NCBI GenBank assembly: GCA_963696495.1
Contig: CAVOKJ010000001.1
Span: forward strand, 160,106-224,105
Direction: 5' to 3'
From: Bog-756 sp963696495
GTDB taxonomy: Bacteria; Actinomycetota; Acidimicrobiia; Acidimicrobiales; RAAP-2
Length of the DNA stretch: 64,000 nucleotides
A model generated the notes under the pieces. The model was not told the DNA's origin. It did not search any database and was given only the letters and a program-made list of their open reading frames with translations. Both the position numbers and the translations under genes were made by a program. Shown here in pieces: positions 62,204-64,000 of this stretch (the first letter of the stretch is position 1; every line of letters starts with the position of its first letter).

Positions 62204-63112
62204 TCAGAGGATTGCGATCGGATTCACCGGCGAAGCTGTGCCCTGGTGAAGCACAAGCGGCGCTACCGCAAGCATGAAGCTCCAGCGTCCGGCGGCATTG
62301 CACGCCACGGATAGATCGTCGAGATCGAGGTTGTCCAGAAGATGGAGACCCATCGCCACGATGGCCACGGTGTGAATCGGCATGAGAACAGCGTCCACAC
62401 GTGACGGAAATACATCAGAGACACCGTCGCTACCGAGCACGGCCACTTCTCGATCATGCAGCCAGGACAGACAGGAAGCATCGAGCCCGGCAAGACCGTC
62501 AACAGGAGATGAGGGGCCGTGGGTCTCTCGCCACCGCCACCGCCCGGTGCGCACAAGGAGGGCATCCCCGGTCTGTACGGTGACGCCAGTTGTCCTTTCG
62601 GCCAATTCCAAGTCCTCGGGGAAGATGGGCTCTCCTGGCTCGAGTGCCTCTATGTCCCGGATGGCGGGAACGTCGACGAGGACCCCTCTCGTGATGATTC
62701 CCGATCGGAGGTGGTGGATTCCGAGTTCGGCTGCACCGCGAGCGGTAACTGTCTCGGCTTCGTAGCCGTTGTAAAGCTTTCCTTCATGGAAGATGTGACA
62801 GAGGGCGTCGAGGTGGCTGGTTGAAAAGCCATGCGGGGCGAGTGCGAAGTAGTCGGCACCATAGCCCTCGGTCGCCGTACCGATCATGTGGTGGACAACT
62901 GGCATCGGGTTTTCCGGACCCGGTTGGGTTGGTAAGGGCCGGGCACAACAGACGGTCTGACCCGAGAGCACGGCTGATGCTGCGGCTGCCGTCACCTCCG
63001 TCGTGATGAAGTTCAGAGCCCCGCGTTGGTCATTGGGTCCCCACCGACCCCAGTTGGAAAGTCGATGGTGGAGAGTCCGGACCTGATCTGTGCTCATGGG
63101 TTTCCGCGGCAC
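62204..63112 (-). CDS. cyclase/kynurenine formamidase-like metal-dependent hydrolase
   Basis: 302 aa. The PF04199-type HxxxHxD region is GFSTSHLDALCHIFHEGKLYNG (about residues 95-116); the segment GPNDQRGALNFITTE at the start and a later LVRTGRWRW are also typical. Such proteins use zinc or manganese to open cyclic imides, esters or formamides. The GTG at 63112 (VPRKPMSTDQV) is chosen because TACTCT lies 6 nt upstream; ATG 63097 is an alternative that drops five residues. Long extension to 63292 is unlikely. Confidence 0.85.
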   Translation of the reverse strand: MPRKPMSTDQVRTLHHRLSNWGRWGPNDQRGALNFITTEVTAAAASAVLSGQTVCCARPLPTQPGPENPMPVVHHMIGTATEGYGADYFALAPHGFSTSHLDALCHIFHEGKLYNGYEAETVTARGAAELGIHHLRSGIITRGVLVDVPAIRDIEALEPGEPIFPEDLELAERTTGVTVQTGDALLVRTGRWRWRETHGPSSPVDGLAGLDASCLSWLHDREVAVLGSDGVSDVFPSRVDAVLMPIHTVAIVAMGLHLLDNLDLDDLSVACNAAGRWSFMLAVAPLVLHQGTASPVNPIAIL

Positions 63113-63118
63113 GACGAT

Positions 63119-63124
63119 AGAGTA
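63119..63124 (-). promoter_or_regulatory. -10 hexamer of the cyclase gene (leaderless)
   Basis: TACTCT on the minus strand, 6 nt before the GTG at 63112. Confidence 0.4.
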
Positions 63125-63588
63125 CCGGCAAGGTGTCCGTTGAGGGGGCGGCGGCCGAACGGCGGATGAGAGGACCATGACCACTTCGGTGGCCGACACG
63201 AGCAACGGCATCGTCGCTGCGACCGTAGCGCCGGAGGGCAGCATCCTCGACCTGAACCCTGAGGTAATCACCTGACCGGTGATCAGGGGCACGGATGAGC
63301 ATGCGATGATCCGCCAAGAGGATTACCCCTACAGCGGTAGCGCTTGTTTGGTCGGGCCGGGCCGGGTCCCGCCACCCAGCTCCCGGTCCGGCTCTCGACG
63401 TCACCGTCAAGAAGCTTCCGCCGTCCAGATCACAGTCTGTTCCGATCGGTCGTCAATTCCTAGGGCAACCTCAGTTGCATCCAGCTCGACCCCGGCATCC
63501 GGCGATAGAGGCAGCCTCGTAGGCGGCGGGATCGAACGTTCATCGGTCACTTCAGTCGGGAATTCCGACACTGTTTCCAGAGGTCCGA
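63125..63588. other. gap without a supported gene
   Basis: Divergent region between the cyclase and HTH genes. Frames on both strands are short and lack coding character. Confidence 0.4.
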
Positions 63589-63594
63589 TAGGTT
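63589..63594 (+). promoter_or_regulatory. -10 hexamer of the HTH gene (leaderless)
   Basis: TAGGTT, 7 nt before the GTG at 63602; a weak CCGACA lies 18 bp upstream. Confidence 0.4.
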
Positions 63595-63601
63595 TTGCTG
63601 C

Positions 63602-63952
63602 GTGGCAACGAGTGACGAAGAAGCGATCCGTTGCGCCGAGCACTTAATCGAGGCCATGCAGAATCTGCGACGGGTTCTCGAACGTCGCGAGGAAAGTCTT
63701 CGGAGGTCTCTGGAGATCCGCGTAACCGAAGACGAGTATCGCACCGCGTTCCAGGGCGTAAACATCACTGAGGAGCGCGAAGATCTGAGTGAGGCTCTCT
63801 TCGAGCTCGACAAATGTCGCCGGGCATCGCGCGTCGCGTCATTTCGCTCGGCCCTTGAACATGGCATGTCGATCAACGAGCTGGCTCGAATTTGGGGTTT
63901 CTCGCGGCAGATGGCGTCTCGATACGCCAAAGAGGCGCGTGAGGGGATCTAA
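63602..63952 (+). CDS. small coiled-coil and helix-turn-helix protein
   Basis: 116 aa. The first 75 residues form charged helices (HLIEAMQNLRRVLERREESLRRSLEIR; TEEREDLSEALFELDKCRRA) and the end contains a helix-turn-helix (MSINELARIWGFSRQMASRYAKEARE, about residues 88-113), similar to resolvase/Xre-type DNA-binding ends. Probably a DNA-binding regulator or accessory protein of the lower-GC region. The GTG at 63602 is supported by a -10 box 7 nt upstream. The protein is complete and the window ends 48 bp later. Confidence 0.65.
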   Translation: MATSDEEAIRCAEHLIEAMQNLRRVLERREESLRRSLEIRVTEDEYRTAFQGVNITEEREDLSEALFELDKCRRASRVASFRSALEHGMSINELARIWGFSRQMASRYAKEAREGI

Positions 63953-64000
63953 AACAGCCGCGGATAATGTTGCGACTACCAGGTGCAACTGAGATTGCAT

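Noticed and set aside
54249..64000. A direct repeat of the tRNA-Arg 3' end marking a second attachment site
   Set aside because: Searched by eye through to 64000 and found none; it may lie beyond the window.

Overview
The window comes from a high-GC actinomycete-type bacterium. Supporting signs are purine genes with a separate purS, a SenX3/RegX3-type two-component pair, two ANTAR regulators, two F420-type luciferase-like oxidoreductases, a SARP/BTAD regulator, the clpS-DUF2017 pair, and many genes whose -10 hexamer lies only 6-8 nt before the start codon (leaderless mRNA). An early-branching class such as Acidimicrobiia is plausible, but that is inference only. No rRNA, CRISPR array, insertion sequence or integrase was seen.

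Layout. 1-15115: the end of an ABC1/UbiB-family gene, then an almost complete purine route: purA-purD-purB-purC-purS-purQ as one tightly overlapping operon, then purL (carrying an apparent frameshift), then purF-purM-pyrE, with a small basic conserved protein and a PHP-domain protein on the other strand. 15226-19711: a PadR repressor with a palindromic operator on its own promoter, an F420 oxidoreductase, and two divergent GAF-ANTAR regulators. 19737-20011: tRNA-Glu, tRNA-Asp and tRNA-Phe, all on the minus strand. 20050-23679: ctaA-clpS-DUF2017 on one strand, ctaB and a TlpA-like thioredoxin on the other (heme A and cytochrome oxidase maturation). 23727-29105: an ABC-2 exporter, serS, and the senX3/regX3-like pair. 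29224-35771: five co-directional genes for a type IV secretion-like apparatus (small membrane protein, TrbL/VirB6-like channel, SCO6880-like protein, VirB4-like ATPase, VirD4-like coupling ATPase) with no relaxase in view. 35836-49474: catabolic genes (P450, F420 enzyme, amidase, quinone oxidoreductase, thiolase-like protein with OB-fold partner, epimerase, acyl-CoA synthetase, CoA-transferase) plus a polyphosphate glucokinase/CHAD pair. 49674-53708: a very large SARP-cyclase-AAA-TPR regulator preceded by a 41-bp tandem duplication. 54249: tRNA-Arg.

After tRNA-Arg, GC content falls by eye from about 70% to about 60%, intergenic gaps lengthen, and genes become isolated: lipid kinase, patatin-like protein, a VOC protein, a PHM-type copper monooxygenase, YceI protein, methyltransferase, cyclase and an HTH protein. 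This looks like accessory DNA beside a tRNA gene. No integrase or second attachment site lies in view.

The purine genes act together to make IMP and AMP. The ctaA/ctaB genes and the TlpA-like protein serve cytochrome oxidase assembly. The secretion-like cassette is the best candidate for a poorly described system.
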